NCBI RefSeq assembly: GCF_018991925.1
Contig: NW_024737068.1
Location: 8,732,837-8,796,836, forward strand
Source of the DNA: Homarus americanus
Taxonomy: Eukaryota; Arthropoda; Malacostraca; Decapoda; Nephropidae
Reading direction: 5' to 3'
DNA: 64,000 nt
Part shown: piece by piece, positions 43,938 to 56,349 of the stretch
Layout: every line of letters starts with the position of its first letter
Position numbering within the stretch: position 1 is the stretch's first letter
Translations under genes and position numbers: made by a program
Notes under the pieces: model-generated
Seen by the model: only the letters and a program-made list of their open reading frames with translations
Told to the model about the DNA's origin: nothing
The model's database searches: none

Positions 43938-46900
43938 ATAAGGTGAGACACAGGTAAGCAACACAACACCTGGTGAGAGACAGGCAAGCAACACAACACC
44001 TGGTGAGAGACAGGTAAGCAACACAACACCTGGTGAGAGACAGGTAAGCAACACAACACCTGGTGAGGGACAGGTAAGCAAAAAAACACCTGGTGAGAGA
44101 CAGGCAAACAAACACCCGGAGCAGGAGCAACACAACACCTGGTGAGAGACAGGTAAGCAACACAACACCTGGTGAGACAGGAAGAACAACACAACACCTG
44201 GTGAGAGACAGGTAGCAACACAAACCTGGTGAGAGACAGGTAAGCAAAACAACACCTGGGAGAGACAGGTAAGCAAAACAACACCTGGTGAGAGACAGGT
44301 AAGCAACACAACACCTGGTGAGAGACAGGTAAAACACAACACCTGGTGAGAGACAGGTAAGCAACACAACACCTGGTGAGACAGGTAAGCAACACAACAC
44401 CTGGTGAGAGACAGGTAAGCAACACAACACCTGGTGAGGGACAGGTAAGCAACACAACACCTGGTGAGAGACAGGTAAGCAAACACAACACCTGGTGAGA
44501 GACAGGTAAGCAACACAACACCTGGTGAGAGACAGGTAAGCAACACAACACCTGGTGAGAGACAGGCAAGCAACACAACACCTGGTGAGAGACAGGTAAG
44601 CAACACAACACCTGGGTGAGACAGGTAAGCAAAACAACACCTGTGAGAGACAGGTAAGCAAATACAAACCTGGTGAGGAGCAGGTAAGCAAAACAACACC
44701 TGGTGAGGGACATAGCAAACACAACACCTGGTGTGAGAGACAGGTAAGCAAACAACACCTGGTGAGAGACAGGTAAGCAAAAACAGGGAAGCAACACAAC
44801 ACCTGGTGAGAGACAGGTAAGAACGAGAGACAGGTGCAACACCTGGTGAGAGACAGGTAAGCAAACACAACACCGGTGAGAGACAGGTAAGCAACACAAC
44901 ACCTGGTGAGAGACAGGTAAGCAACACAACACCTGGTGAGAGACAGGCAAGCAACACAACACCTGGTGAGAGACAGGTAAGCAACACAACACCTGGTGAG
45001 AGACAGGGCAAACACAACACCTGGTGAGGGACAGGTAAGCAACACAACACCTGGTGAGAGACAGAAGCAACACAACACCTGGTGAGAGACAGGGACAGGT
45101 AAGCAAAACAACACCTGGTGAGAGACAGGTAAGCAACACAACACCTGGTGAGAGACAGGTGAAGCAACACAACACCTGGTGAGAGACAGGTAAGCAAACA
45201 ACACCTGGTGAGAGACAGGTAAGCAACACAACACCTGGTGAGAGAGACAGGTAGGCAACACAACACCTGGTGAGGACAGGTAGCAAAACAACACCTGGTG
45301 AGAGAGACAGGTAAGCAACACAACACCTGGTGAGAGACAGGTACAACACAACACCTGGTGAGAGACAGGTAAGCAACACAACACCTGGTGAGAGACAGGT
45401 AAGCAACACAACACCTGGTGAGAGACAGGTAAGCAAACAACACTGTGAGAGACAGGTAAGCAACACAACACCTGGTGAGAGACAGGTAAGCAACACAACA
45501 CCTGGTGAGAGACAGGTAAGCAACACAACACCTGGTGAGAGACAGGTAAGCAACACAACACCTGGTGAGAGACAGGTAAGCAACACAACACCTGGTGAGA
45601 GGACAGGTAAGCAACACAACACCTGGTGAGGGACAGGTAGCAACACAACACCTGGTAGAGACAGGTAAGCAACACAACACCTGGTGAGAGACAGGTAAGC
45701 AACACAACACCTGGTGAGACAGGTAAGCAACACAACACCTGGTGAGACAGGCAAGCAACACAACACTGGTGAGAGACAGGTAAGCAACACAACACCTGGT
45801 GAGAGACAGGTAAGCAAAACAACACCTGGGTGAGAGACAGGTAAGCAACAACAACACCTGGTGAGAGACAGGTAAGCAACACAACACCTGGTGAGAGACA
45901 GGTAAGCAACACAACACCTGGTGAGAGACAGGTGCAACACAACACCTGGTGAGAGACAGGTAAGCAACACAACACCTGGTGAGAGACAGGTAAGCAAACA
46001 ACACCTGGGAGGGACAGGTAAGCAACACAACACCTGGTGAGAGACAGGTAAGCAACAGGTAAGCAACACAACACCCGGAGAGACAAGCAAACACAACACC
46101 TGTGAGGGACAGGTGGCAAACACAACACCTGGTGAGAGACAGGTAAGCAAAACAACACCTGGTGAGAGAGCAGGTAAGCAACACAACACCTGGTGAGAGA
46201 CAGGCAAACAACACTGGTGAGAGGAAGCAAAAAACCTGTGAGGACGAGCAGGGAGATAAGCAACACAACACCTGGTGAGAGACAGGTAAGCAACACAACA
46301 CCTGGTGAGGGACAGGTAAGCAACAACACCTGGTGAGAGACAGGTAAAGCAACACAACACCTGGTAGAGACAGGTAAGCAACAACACCTGGTGAGAGACA
46401 GGTAAGCAACACAACACCTGGTGAGAGACAGGTAAGCAACACAACACCTGGGTGAGACAGGTAAAAACAAGGCAAGACAACACTGGTGGGACAGGTAGCA
46501 ACACCACCTGGTGAGGACAGGTACAAACAACACCTGGGTGAGAGACAGGTAAGCAACACACACCTGGAGGCAGGTAAAAACAACACCTAGAGACAGGCAA
46601 GCAACACACACCTGGTGAGAGACAGGTAAGCAACACAACACCTGGTGAGACACAGGTAAGCAACACAACACCTGGGTGAGAGACAGGTATAAATACAACA
46701 CCTGGTGAGAGACAGGCAAGCAACACAACACCTGGTGAGAGGTAAGCAACACAACACCTGGTGAGAGACAGGTAAGCAACACAACACCTGGTGAGGACAC
46801 AGGTAAGCAACACAACACCTGGTGAGAGCCGCTGTGGTAAGCAAATACAACACTGGTGAGAGACAGGTAGCAACACAACACCTGGTGAGACAGGTAAGCA

Positions 46901-49300
46901 ACACAACACCTGGTGAGAGACAGGCAACACACACCTGGTGAGACAGGTAAGCAACACAACACCTGGTGAGAGACAGGCAAGCAACACAACACCTGGTGAG
47001 AGACAGGGCAACACAACACCCAGGAGAGACAGGCAAGCAAAACAACACCTGGGTGAGAGACAGGTAAGCAACACAACACCTGGTGAGAGACAGGTAAGCA
47101 ACACAACACCTGGTGGAGAGACAGGTAAGCAACACAACACCTGGTGAGACAGGCAGCAACACAACACCTGGTGAGAGACAGGTAAGCAACACAACACCTG
47201 GTGAGAGACAGGTGGCAACACAACACCTGGTGAGGGACAGGTAAGCAACACAACACCTGGTGAGAGACAGGTAAGCAACACAACACCTGGTGAGAGACAG
47301 GAAGCAACACAACACCTGGTGATAGGACAGTAAGCAAATACAACACTGGTAGAGAGACAGGCAAGCAACACAACACCTGGTGAGAGATGTACAACACAAC
47401 ACCTGGGTGAGAGACAGGTACAAACAACACCTGGGTCAGAGACAGGTAAGCAAATCACAACACCTGGTGAGAGACAGGTAAGCAACACAACACCTGGTGA
47501 GAGACAGGTAAGCAACACAACACCTGGTGAGAGACAGGTAAGCAACACAACACCTGGTGAGAGACAGGTAAGCAACACAACACCTGGTGAGAGACAGGTA
47601 AGCAACACAACACCTGGTGAGGGACAGGTAAGCAACACACCTGGTGAGAGACAGGTAAGCAACACAACACCTGGGGGAGAGACAGGTAAGCAACACAACA
47701 CCTGTGAGAGACAGGTAGCAACACAACACCTGGCAGAGACAGGCAAGCAAATACAACACCTGGTGAGAGACAGGCAACACAACACCTGGTGAAGAGACAG
47801 GTAAGCAAAACAACACCTGGGTGAGAGACAGGTGGGCAACACAACACCTGGTGAGAGACAGGTAAGAACACAACACCTGGTGAGAGATACAGGTAAGCAA
47901 CACAACACCTGTGAGAGACAGGTAAGCAACATACAACACCTGTGAGAGAGACAGGTAAGCAACACAACACCTGGTGAGAGACAGGTACAACACAAACACT
48001 CCAGGAGAGACAGGTACAACACAACACTGGTGAGAGACAGGTAAGCAAAACAACACCTGGGTGAGAGACAGGCAACACAACACCTGGTGAGAGACAGGTA
48101 AGCAACACAACACCTGGTGAGAGACAGGTAAGCACAACACCTGGTGAGAGACAGGCAAGCAACACACACCTGGTGAGAGACAGGTAAGCAAACACAACAC
48201 CTGTGAGAGACAGGTAAGCAAACACAACACCTGGTGAGGGACAGGTAAGCAACACAACACCTGGTGAGAGACAGGCAACACAACACCTGTGAGACAGGTA
48301 AGCAACACAACACCTGGTGAGAGACAGGCAAACACAACACCTGGTGAGAGACAAGGGCAACACAACACCCAGGAGAGACAGGTAAGCAACACAAATACCT
48401 GGTGAGAGACAGGTAAGCAAAACAACACCTGGGTGAGAGACAGGTGCAACACAACACTGGTGAGAGACAGGTAAGCGCCACCTGGTGAGAGACAGGCAAG
48501 CAACACAACACTGGTGAGAGACAGGTAAGCAACAACACCTGGTGAGAGACAGGTAAGCAACACAACACCTGCAGAGACAGGCACAAACACAACACCTGGT
48601 GAGAGAGACAGGTAAGCAAACACAACACCTGGTGAGACAGGTAAGTGAAACAACACCTGGGTGAGAGGACAGGTAAGCAACACAACACCTGGTGAGAGAC
48701 AGGTAAGCAACAACACCTGGTGAGGAGAGACAGGTAAGCAACACAACACCTGGAGGAGAGACAGGGCAAGCAACACAACACCTGGTGAGAGACAGGTACA
48801 ACACAACACCTGGCAGGAGAGACAGGCAAGCAACACAACACCTGGTGAGGGACAGGTAAGCAACACGCCGGCCTGGTGAGAGAGACAGGTAAGCAACACA
48901 ACACCTGGTGAGAGATACAGGTAAGCAACACAACACCTGGTGGAGAGAGATACAGGTAAGCAACACAACACCTGGTGAGAGACAGGCAAGCAACACAACA
49001 CCTGGTGAGAGACAGGTAAGCAACACAACAACACCTGGAGAGAGACAGGTAAGCAAAACAACACCTGGGGCAGAGGACAGGTAAGCAACAATAACACCTG
49101 GTGAGAGAGACAGTAAGCAACACAACACCCAGAGAGAGGTGGTAAGCAACACAACACCTGGGTGAGAGACAGGTAAGCAACACAACACCTGGTGAGACAG
49201 GTAAGCAACACAACACTCAGGAGAGACAGGTAAGCAACACAACACCTGGTGAGAGACAGGTAAGCAACACAACACCTGGTGAGAGACAGGTAAGCAAAAT
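43938..49300. repeat. 5.36-kb satellite of a 30-bp unit carrying ACAGGTAAG and CACCTGGTG
   Basis: About 180 head-to-tail copies of ACACCTGGTGAGAGACAGG plus TAAGCAACACA. Clean runs (45470-45600, 47460-47630) hold exact 30-bp spacing, while 44640-44880, 46000-46620 and 47640-49220 are full of 1-6 bp deletions. The period is ten codons, so minus-strand frames reach 1792 codons of Leu-Pro-Val-Ser-His-Gln-Val-Leu-Cys-Cys. I reject these as proteins: the frame switches at every indel and there is no unique sequence. Nearly every unit contains CAG then GTAAG, the consensus 5' splice site, and CACCTG, an E-box. Confidence 0.97.
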
Positions 49301-49434
49301 AAAACAGGGTATTAGGGAATACTGAACTAAGGGTCCCTGACACGTTCAACACAGCCACACAAACTTTCAATAATTTATATGGTGATGCAAGACCCAGGGC
49401 TGACATGTACACAGCTGTTCCCCCTCTTCCTTTT

Positions 49435-49437
<3 letters not shown>

Positions 49438-49482
<45 letters not shown>
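49438..49482. repeat. (CA)n microsatellite
   Basis: About 22 CA units. Confidence 0.98.
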
Positions 49483-49485
<3 letters not shown>

Positions 49486-49784
49486 TAACTGTAAATTATT
49501 AGACATATATTAAGACATACATGACATTTTATCAACATCCATCACGAAGCTGAAATGATTTACGTAAAAAACAAACAAGAAATACGTCATAAAAACTTGT
49601 TTCATTTACATTACGTGTTTACAAAGGTATGCAGTGTACCTGGCTTACCTATTCTATTTATTTACAAAGGTACAGTGTCTCTGGTCTACGAAGTGAATGT
49701 GTTAATGCAAAATATTTTTACAACAACAATTATAACAAAAACTAACTACTCACAACTCCATAATAATGACAACAAACAAAAATT
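49483..49784. other. AT-rich spacer, no gene seen
   Basis: TTTACAAAGGTA occurs twice (49618, 49660) with related flanks. No coding frame. Confidence 0.4.
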
Positions 49785-49935
49785 ATCCACGATAGTTTAC
49801 TCACAACCATTCACAACCACTTACAACCATTCACAACCATTTACAAGCTACTCACAACCATTCACAACCAGTTACAACCATTCATGACTTCTGTAAACCA
49901 CTCACAACCATTCACAATCACTCACAACCCCACAA
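49785..49935. repeat. 10-12 bp repeat with CACAACCATT
   Basis: TCACAACCATTCACAACCA and TTACAACCATT recur about twelve times. Confidence 0.93.
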
Positions 49936-50164
49936 AGCAGTTAACAACCATATACTCACCTGAAATTGAAACTTAGAAACCACACTCCCAGCCACAACAA
50001 TCAACAGAGTACCAGACTCATTAAAACACAAAAGTTATCTCGCGGGACAAAGGCAATCTCTCTCTGTTCTTTTCTTTATGTTTACGTGGCCTCTCTCTCT
50101 CGCCTTTTGACTACCTAACTATCCGACCCAAGTCCCTTATCCGCAACCCGACCGCATAACACGT

Positions 50165-50396
50165 GTAAGGGGGAGGGAAGAGGGGGAGGGAAGGGGGGCG
50201 GCGCCTGGTGGGGTGAGAGCCATTCACCTCCTCCCCACCCTCATATCTTCCCCCATCGATTAGTTTCGACTCAGGATAGAGGTTGAGAATTTCATTTTTC
50301 GGTAATTGCAATGGATGGGGCGAAGAGGGGGGGTGATGGGTGGGGAATGGGAGGGTGGGGGAATGGAGGGTGATGAAGGAAGGAAGGGGCAAGGGG

Positions 50397-50438
<42 letters not shown>

Positions 50439-50440
50439 GG
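50165..50440. repeat. G/A-rich low complexity, then (GA)n
   Basis: GGGGGAGGG words at 50168-50205 and 50318-50400, with about 17 GA units at 50401-50436. Confidence 0.88.
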
Positions 50441-50561
50441 GGAGTTAGTACAGGTGACTTTTACCCCCCTTTCCCACTTTCCTCCTTCCCTTTGGCCAGT
50501 GTTTTGCAATAACTGAAGGGGAGAGGGAGAGGGGTAGGTGGTCTTTGTTAACATTTATATT

Positions 50562-50635
50562 TTACATACATACATACACACACACATACACACATACATA
50601 CATAAATACATACACACACACACACATACATACAA
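50562..50635. repeat. (CATA)n/(CACA)n microsatellite
   Basis: CATACATACACACACACATACAC. Confidence 0.96.
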
Positions 50636-50924
50636 AATACTCCATTTATATACATCATACACAATAAATATAAACTACATATCTATATTTACTCAAGTCA
50701 AAATCACATAAACTCAACTCAATTTATACCGTAAGAAAACAACAGCTCAGACTTGGTACTGTAAATAGCAACTCAATAGAAATAGCCTTCAATAATTTAA
50801 TAGTCATGGCTATTATTTGACACACATTCACACTTAGATTAAATTATTAGTCAACATAGTAATTTCTTTTGATATTTATGTGGTTAATTCTTTTATTTCT
50901 TACATGAAAAGGCTTTTGAGTAAG
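50636..50924. other. AT-rich spacer, no gene seen
   Basis: No repeat of note and no coding frame. Confidence 0.4.
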
Positions 50925-51492
50925 TGAGAAGCCTAGGTAGGAGTGAGGGGTTTAGGTAGGAGTGAGGGCTCAGGTAGGAGTGAGGGTCTAGGTAGGAGGG
51001 AGGGGTCTAGGTAGGAGTGAGGGGGGGTCTAGGTAGGAGGAGGTGTCTAGGTAGGAGGAGGGTCTAGGTAGAGTGAGGGAGGGGTTTAGGTAGGGAGTGA
51101 GGGTCTCAGGTAGGGAGGAGGGGGTTTAGGTAGGAGGAGGGGTCTAGGTAGGGAGTGAGGGGGTCTAGCTAAGGGTGAGGGGTCTAGATAAGAGTGAGGG
51201 GTCTAGGTAGGAGGAGGGGTCTAGGAGTGAGGGGCCTAGGTAGGGAGGGAGGAGTCTAGGTAGGAGTGAGGGTCTAGGTAGCAGGAGGGTCTAGGTAGGA
51301 GTGAGGGGTCTAGGTAGGAGGAGGGTTTAGGTAGGAGGAGGGGTCTAGGTAGGAGTGAGGGGGGGTCTAGGTAGGAGTGAGGGGTCTAGGTAGGAGTGAG
51401 GGGTCTAGGTAGGAGTGAGGGGTCTAGGTAGCAGTGAGGGGTCTAGGTAGGAGTGAGGGGTTTAGGGTAGGAGTGAGGGTCTAGGTAGGATT
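50925..51492. repeat. 19-22 bp minisatellite with GTCTAGGTAGGAGTGAGGGG
   Basis: About 28 copies with many small deletions. Each copy contains TAGGTAGG. Confidence 0.96.
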
Positions 51493-51543
51493 ATTGTATT
51501 CTAAAATGGTTTATGTTCTTTGTGTCGAGGTTACATTGTAATG

Positions 51544-51546
<3 letters not shown>

Positions 51547-51590
<44 letters not shown>
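51547..51590. repeat. (GT)n microsatellite
   Basis: About 21 GT units. Confidence 0.98.
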
Positions 51591-51591
<1 letters not shown>

Positions 51592-51624
51592 AAATTTAGT
51601 CTCTGTTTCTTGTCAAATAGTAGA

Positions 51625-52262
51625 TAGTTGTTGTTGTTGTTGTAGTTGTTGATCGAGTGGTGTATATGGGCGTGTACATGGGTGTAATGACGGGTGATAT
51701 GAGGGCGTGATGGTTAAAATAGGCGTGGGCGTGATGGGTTAGTGTTGTGGGCGTGATGGTTGAGCAGGCGCGGATGTAGGGGTGGCGGGCAGGGGAAGGT
51801 GGCGGACAACACGCCCTATAGACGAGTGATATATGGTGCTGTGGGGCGTGCGTGTATGCTAGATTAGGGAGGTAGGGGGTAGGGAAGGGGGGTGACGGGG
51901 GTAGAGGAAGGAGGGTGACAGGGGGTAGGGGAAGGGGTGACAGGGGTAGGGGAAGGGAGGGGTGACGGGAGGGGAGAGGGAAAGGAGAGGTAATGAAGGG
52001 GTGGGATGGAGGTAAGGGAAAGGGGAGATGGTTGTTGAAGGATGAGGAAGGGAGTTGTTTGACGGGGGAGGGAAGGGTGGGTGTGGCTGGGTGGGTGGTG
52101 GTGGGTGGGGGGTGGGTGAAAGGGGTGATTGGGGTGGTGACTGGATGAAGGAGTAATGATGGGGTGGATGAAGATGGGTGAGAATGCGTCAGCGATGAGG
52201 GGTAAGGCGCCGATGAGGAGAGAGGGAAATTATAAGGGGAAACGGGGGGAAAGGAATGGAAG
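51625..52262. repeat. Low-complexity G-rich region: TTG run, GGGCGTGAT words, GGGGTAGGGGAAGG
   Basis: TTGTTGTTG at 51629-51643, GGGCGTGATGG words (51690-51760), GACGGGGGTAGAGGAAGG repeats (51890-51975) and GGTGGGTGG (52075-52140). The minus-strand Pro/Ser/Thr frame is unrecognised. Confidence 0.75.
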
Positions 52263-52455
52263 GAAAGGGGAATGACATAGTTGACATACTCCCAAACACC
52301 GTCCCACGTAACATAACAATTTAACAATACACACCACAATACACAGGGGGTTAATTTATGTCCTTGTTGCTCTCGTGTGTTATACCACTTATGAGAGCTT
52401 AACAGGTAATATGAACAGCGTTAGTGGTCTTGTATGTACCATGGTGGAAGGGTCT

Positions 52456-52482
52456 CTCTCTCTCTCTCTCTCTTTTTCTTCT
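52456..52482. repeat. (CT)n microsatellite
   Basis: TCTCTC run of about 25 bp. Confidence 0.95.
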
Positions 52483-52499
52483 TCATTCAAGCTATGGTA

Positions 52500-52712
52500 A
52501 TCTCTCCCACATTCTCTTCATGTACCCTCCCATAGTCAAGAGTCACTATTAAGCTGTGGTTCCTCTTCCATGTTCCTTCCCATAGTCAAGGAGTCACTAT
52601 TAAGCTGTGGTTCCTCTTCCATGTTCCTCCCATAGTCAAGAGTCACTATTAAGCTGTGGTTCCTCTTCCATGTTCCCTCTCCCATAGTCAAGAGTCACTA
52701 TTAAGCTGTGGT
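52500..52712. repeat. About 50-54 bp tandem repeat, four copies
   Basis: CCCATAGTCAAGAGTCACTA, TTAAGCTGTGGTTCCTCTTC and CATGTTCC repeat in order. The first copy is partly diverged. Confidence 0.95.
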
Positions 52713-52804
52713 CCCCACGGTAGGAACAAGGGGGGGGTGAGGGTATGCTGTGAAGCGCCACCGACTTGTTGATCACTTTATTGTGGTCTGTCTCACCTGA
52801 GTTC

Positions 52805-53755
52805 ACCCTCCCCTTCCCTCCCTCCCTCTGTGATATCCTCCCTCCTTCCCTCCCTCTGCTCCCCTTCCTTCCACCCTCTGTGCTGCCCCTTCTCTCCCTC
52901 CCTCCTCCCCCCTCTGTGCTGCCCCCTTTCCCTTCCCCTCCCTTCTTCCTTCCTTCTATGTTCCCTCCTTGATTCCCACCCCCCGTTTCCCTCCTCTTCT
53001 ATCCACCTCACCCCTCCCCTCATCCACCGCTCATCCACCTCACCCCCTCCACCCTCATCCACCTCACCCCTCCCTCCACCTCCCTCCACCCCTCATCCAC
53101 CTCACCCTCCCTCCAGCCCTCCCTCCACCCCTCATCCACCTCACCCCTCCCTCCACCCCTCCACCCTCCCCTCATCGACCGCTCATCCACCTCACCCTCC
53201 CTCCACCCCTCATCCACCTCACCCCCTCCTCCACCCCCTCATCCACCTCACCCCTCCCTCCACCCCTCATCCACTCCCCTCCTCCACCCCCCCTCATCCA
53301 CCGCTCATCCACCACCCCTCCCTCCACCCCTCATCCACTCCACCCCTCCCTCCTACCCCTCATCCACCGCTCATCAACCTCACCCCTCCCTCCACCCTCA
53401 CTCCACCTCACCCCTCCTCCACCCTCATCCACCTCACCCCTCCCTCCACCCCTCATCCACCTCACCCCTCCTCCACCCCCTCCCTCCACCCCTCCCTCCA
53501 CCCCTCATCCACCCACCCTCCCCACCCCTCCCTCTCCACCCTCATCCACTCACCCCTCCCTCCACCCTCATCCACCTCACCCCTCCTCCTCCACCCTCCT
53601 CTCCACCGCTCATCCACACCCTCCCCACCCCTCACTCTCATCCACCTCACTCCCTCCTCCACTTCATCTACCTCACCCTCCTCCACCTTCCCTCATCCAC
53701 CCTCACCTCCCTCATCCACCGCTCATCCACCTCACCCCTCCCTCCACCCCCAACC
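52805..53755. repeat. 950-bp C/T-rich minisatellite, unit near CACCCCTCATCCACCTCACC
   Basis: A CCCTCCCTC lead-in (52805-52985), then about 27-28 bp units of CTCATCCACCTCACCCCTCC and CTCCACC with many short variants. Both-strand frames (Pro/His/Ser, Gly/Glu/Trp) are artefacts. Confidence 0.96.
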
Positions 53756-53964
53756 AACTTAAGCGTCAATAAGCCCTATTTTAAGCTTAAATTACGTCAA
53801 ATAACCTTGAGAGAACTAATAATTTCCTGTATAATCGTCAATGGAGTTTATTTAGTCCCAGCTAACATGAAAGAGTGTGATTTGAAGTGGAGAGGCGGCA
53901 GTCGTATGCAAATGAGGGCACGTGGGGTGAACCTGTGGGTGAATTGATCCATACCAGAGTGTTC

Positions 53965-54032
53965 TTTATGCTGTTTTTGTTGATATTGTTGTTGTTGTTT
54001 TTGTTTTGTTATTGTTATTATTATTGTTGTTC

Positions 54033-54089
<57 letters not shown>

Positions 54090-54155
54090 GTGTTGTTGTT
54101 GGTGTTGTTATTATTATTATTATTGTTGTTGTTGTTGTTTTTGTTTTATTATTTT
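53965..54155. repeat. (TTG)n/(ATT)n trinucleotide array
   Basis: TTGTTGTTG flanks a pure TTA run at about 54036-54088. Confidence 0.97.
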
Positions 54156-54164
54156 TATTTCCCA

Positions 54165-54378
54165 AGTCATCGTACTCAAGAGGTTAAATCATCGTACTCA
54201 AGAGGTAATGCCATCGTACTCAAGAGGTTAAGTCACCGTACTCAAGAGGTTAAATCATCGTACTCAAGAGGTAATGCCATCGTACTCAAGAGGTTAAGTC
54301 ATCGTACTCAAGAGGTTAAATCATCGTACTCAAGAGGTTAAATCATCGTACTCAAGAGGTTAAATCATCGTACTCAAT
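54165..54378 (+). repeat. 22-bp satellite family, plus orientation (CGTACTCAAGAGGTTAA)
   Basis: About ten copies of CATCGTACTCAAGAGGTTAA with endings AAT, ATG or AGT. The order of endings repeats every three units, so there is a 66-bp higher-order period. The reverse complement of the same unit forms the array at 61668-61872. Confidence 0.96.
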
Positions 54379-55100
54379 ACAGTAATAAATTATAATGCTC
54401 AAAGGATTACGTCATAGTTGTGAAGAAAAAAATACATTGTACAGAAATAAACAAAATAAATTACTAACTGTCAGAAAATATTACTTGTTAGTCCTTCAAT
54501 TATTACAAAAAGAAAATATTGACCAATAATGTTGATAATTTATTTATGATTATTCCACAAAAATTATGATAATGGAAATGATAAAGAATAAATTGGCTGA
54601 TAAAGAAATGTATTTTTGTTCTTTATTTAGAAAGTTTATTAGAAAGTATTTACAAGTTTATTAAAGTTTTGTAAAGGGGGAAATAAATTATACATGACTG
54701 AGAAAGTTTTAGAGATATCTATAATAATAAAAAAATATATAAGAATTGAAAAAAAAATTGAAATATATTAAAATAAAAAGAATTGATAAATAGGATGGAA
54801 TAATGATCGTTAATACATCAATAAGTGAAAAAAATAAATGAATAAATAGAGAATAGAATTTAATAACGACACTGAAGAAATATTACCAACCAATAAAACG
54901 AAAAAAGCAAGAATAAAAATAATAATAATCCGCCACCACAAACACAAACAGATTAACGAAGGGATAAACTAAATTATAATACTGTTTACCAATCCATCGA
55001 TATATTAAAAAACAATTATACTTACTCATAATTAGACTCATAAATGATATCAGTCAATGTATCGGAATAATTAGACTAAAAAATATATATGTATAGACTT
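54379..55100. other. Very AT-rich spacer, no gene seen
   Basis: AATAAA and GATAAA words throughout with A-homopolymers. No coding frame and no ordered repeat. Confidence 0.5.
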
Positions 55101-55104
55101 AAAC

Positions 55105-55400
55105 AGGTGAGGGAGGTGAGGTGAGGGAGGGAGGTGAGGTGTGGGAGGGAGCTGAAGTGAGAGGGAGGAGGAGGGTGAGGGAGAACGAGGTGGATGGGGA
55201 GGGAAAAGGAATGGAAGGTGAGGGAGAAGACAGAGAGAGTGAGGAAGAGATGAGGAATGAGGGAGAACAGGGTCAGGGTGAAGGTGTGAGGAATGAGGAA
55301 GGAGATGAGGGAGGAATAGTGAGAGAGGAGGAAGAGGAGGAGGGGGAGAAGAGGATGAGAAGTCAGAGTCGTAAGTGCCAACTGACTTCCTCCCTCCCTC
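55105..55400. repeat. Purine-rich GGTGAGGGAGG tract
   Basis: GGTGAGGGAGGGAGG, then GAGGAATGAGG words, ending in CCCTCCCTCC. Confidence 0.9.
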
Positions 55401-55594
55401 CCTCCCACACACACACTTGAACAACAACACCCTCGTCCAAACACTCAAGCTAGTCCAATCATTACCGTGATTAGCGATGATTGGACCTTCATAAAGTGTA
55501 CCATGACGGTGGGTGGGGATTTATTTTTATGTGAACCTCCTAAGAACGTCATTGGGGCCAATTAAACACTAGAAATTGATCTGGTTGGAGTCCC

Positions 55595-55905
55595 TGGGTG
55601 GTGGTAGTGGTGGTGGTGGTGGTGGTAGGTGGTGGTGGTAGTAGTGGTAGATGGGTGGTGGTAGTGGTGGTAGGTGGGTGGTGGTAGTGGTGGTAGGTGG
55701 TGGTGGTAGTAGTGGTAGGTGGGTGGGGTGGTGGTGGGTGGTGGTGGGTGGTAGGTGGGTGGTGGTAGGTGGTGGTAGTAGTGGTAGGTGGGTGGTGGTA
55801 GGTGGGTGGTGGTAGTGGTGGTTGGTGGTTAGTAGTAATTGATAATGGTATTAGTTGGTGGTGGTGGTGGTAGTAGATGATAGTGGTAGTAGTGGTTGAT
55901 GATGA
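55595..55905. repeat. (GGT)n/GGTAGGTGGGTGGTGG array
   Basis: GGTGGTGGTAGTGGTAGGTGGG repeats at about 20-36 bp, then decays into GATGATAGT words. Confidence 0.95.
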
Positions 55906-56187
55906 TACTAGTAGGTAACATAGATAATAGTAATTAATGATCTACTCTCATTCGGTAGTTAGACTGTTAGATTGTGTTAGATAATAATTTGATAGCGTTC
56001 ACAGACTTAGCGATATACGTGACGGAATTAAATATACACTATGAGTTAGATATATAATTAAATACAGTTTTAGATAGATAATTATATAGTTAGATGTTTG
56101 TAATAGCCATGAAGATTAAAACTATCATGATGAGTTTTCTTCCAGATAGTTTCGTTCAGCACATTAACCATATCGTTCGTTAAACAT

Positions 56188-56255
56188 TTATACACACACA
56201 CGAATACACACACACACACACATGTACACGAACATACACACATATAACAAAGGTA

Positions 56256-56287
<32 letters not shown>
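56188..56287. repeat. (CA)n and (GT)n tracts
   Basis: CA at 56190-56222 and GT at 56258-56285, oppositely biased and 35 bp apart. Confidence 0.95.
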
Positions 56288-56289
<2 letters not shown>

Positions 56290-56349
56290 CACCACAGCAC
56301 ACAGACCTGCCCCGCCCTTCCCTGTGGTTGTACAAGAACTGCTGTGGTC

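Noticed and set aside
43838..49216. A 1792-codon minus-strand open frame, and related frames of 1408, 940, 700 and 606 codons
   Set aside because: All are translations of the 30-bp satellite (ten-codon period). Frames interchange at each indel, composition is Leu/Pro/Val/Ser/His/Cys only, and no unique sequence or splice structure supports a gene.
43938..49300. CRISPR array
   Set aside because: The unit repeats without unique spacers, the context is eukaryotic, and there are no cas genes. The same applies to the 21-, 22-, 24- and 25-bp arrays.
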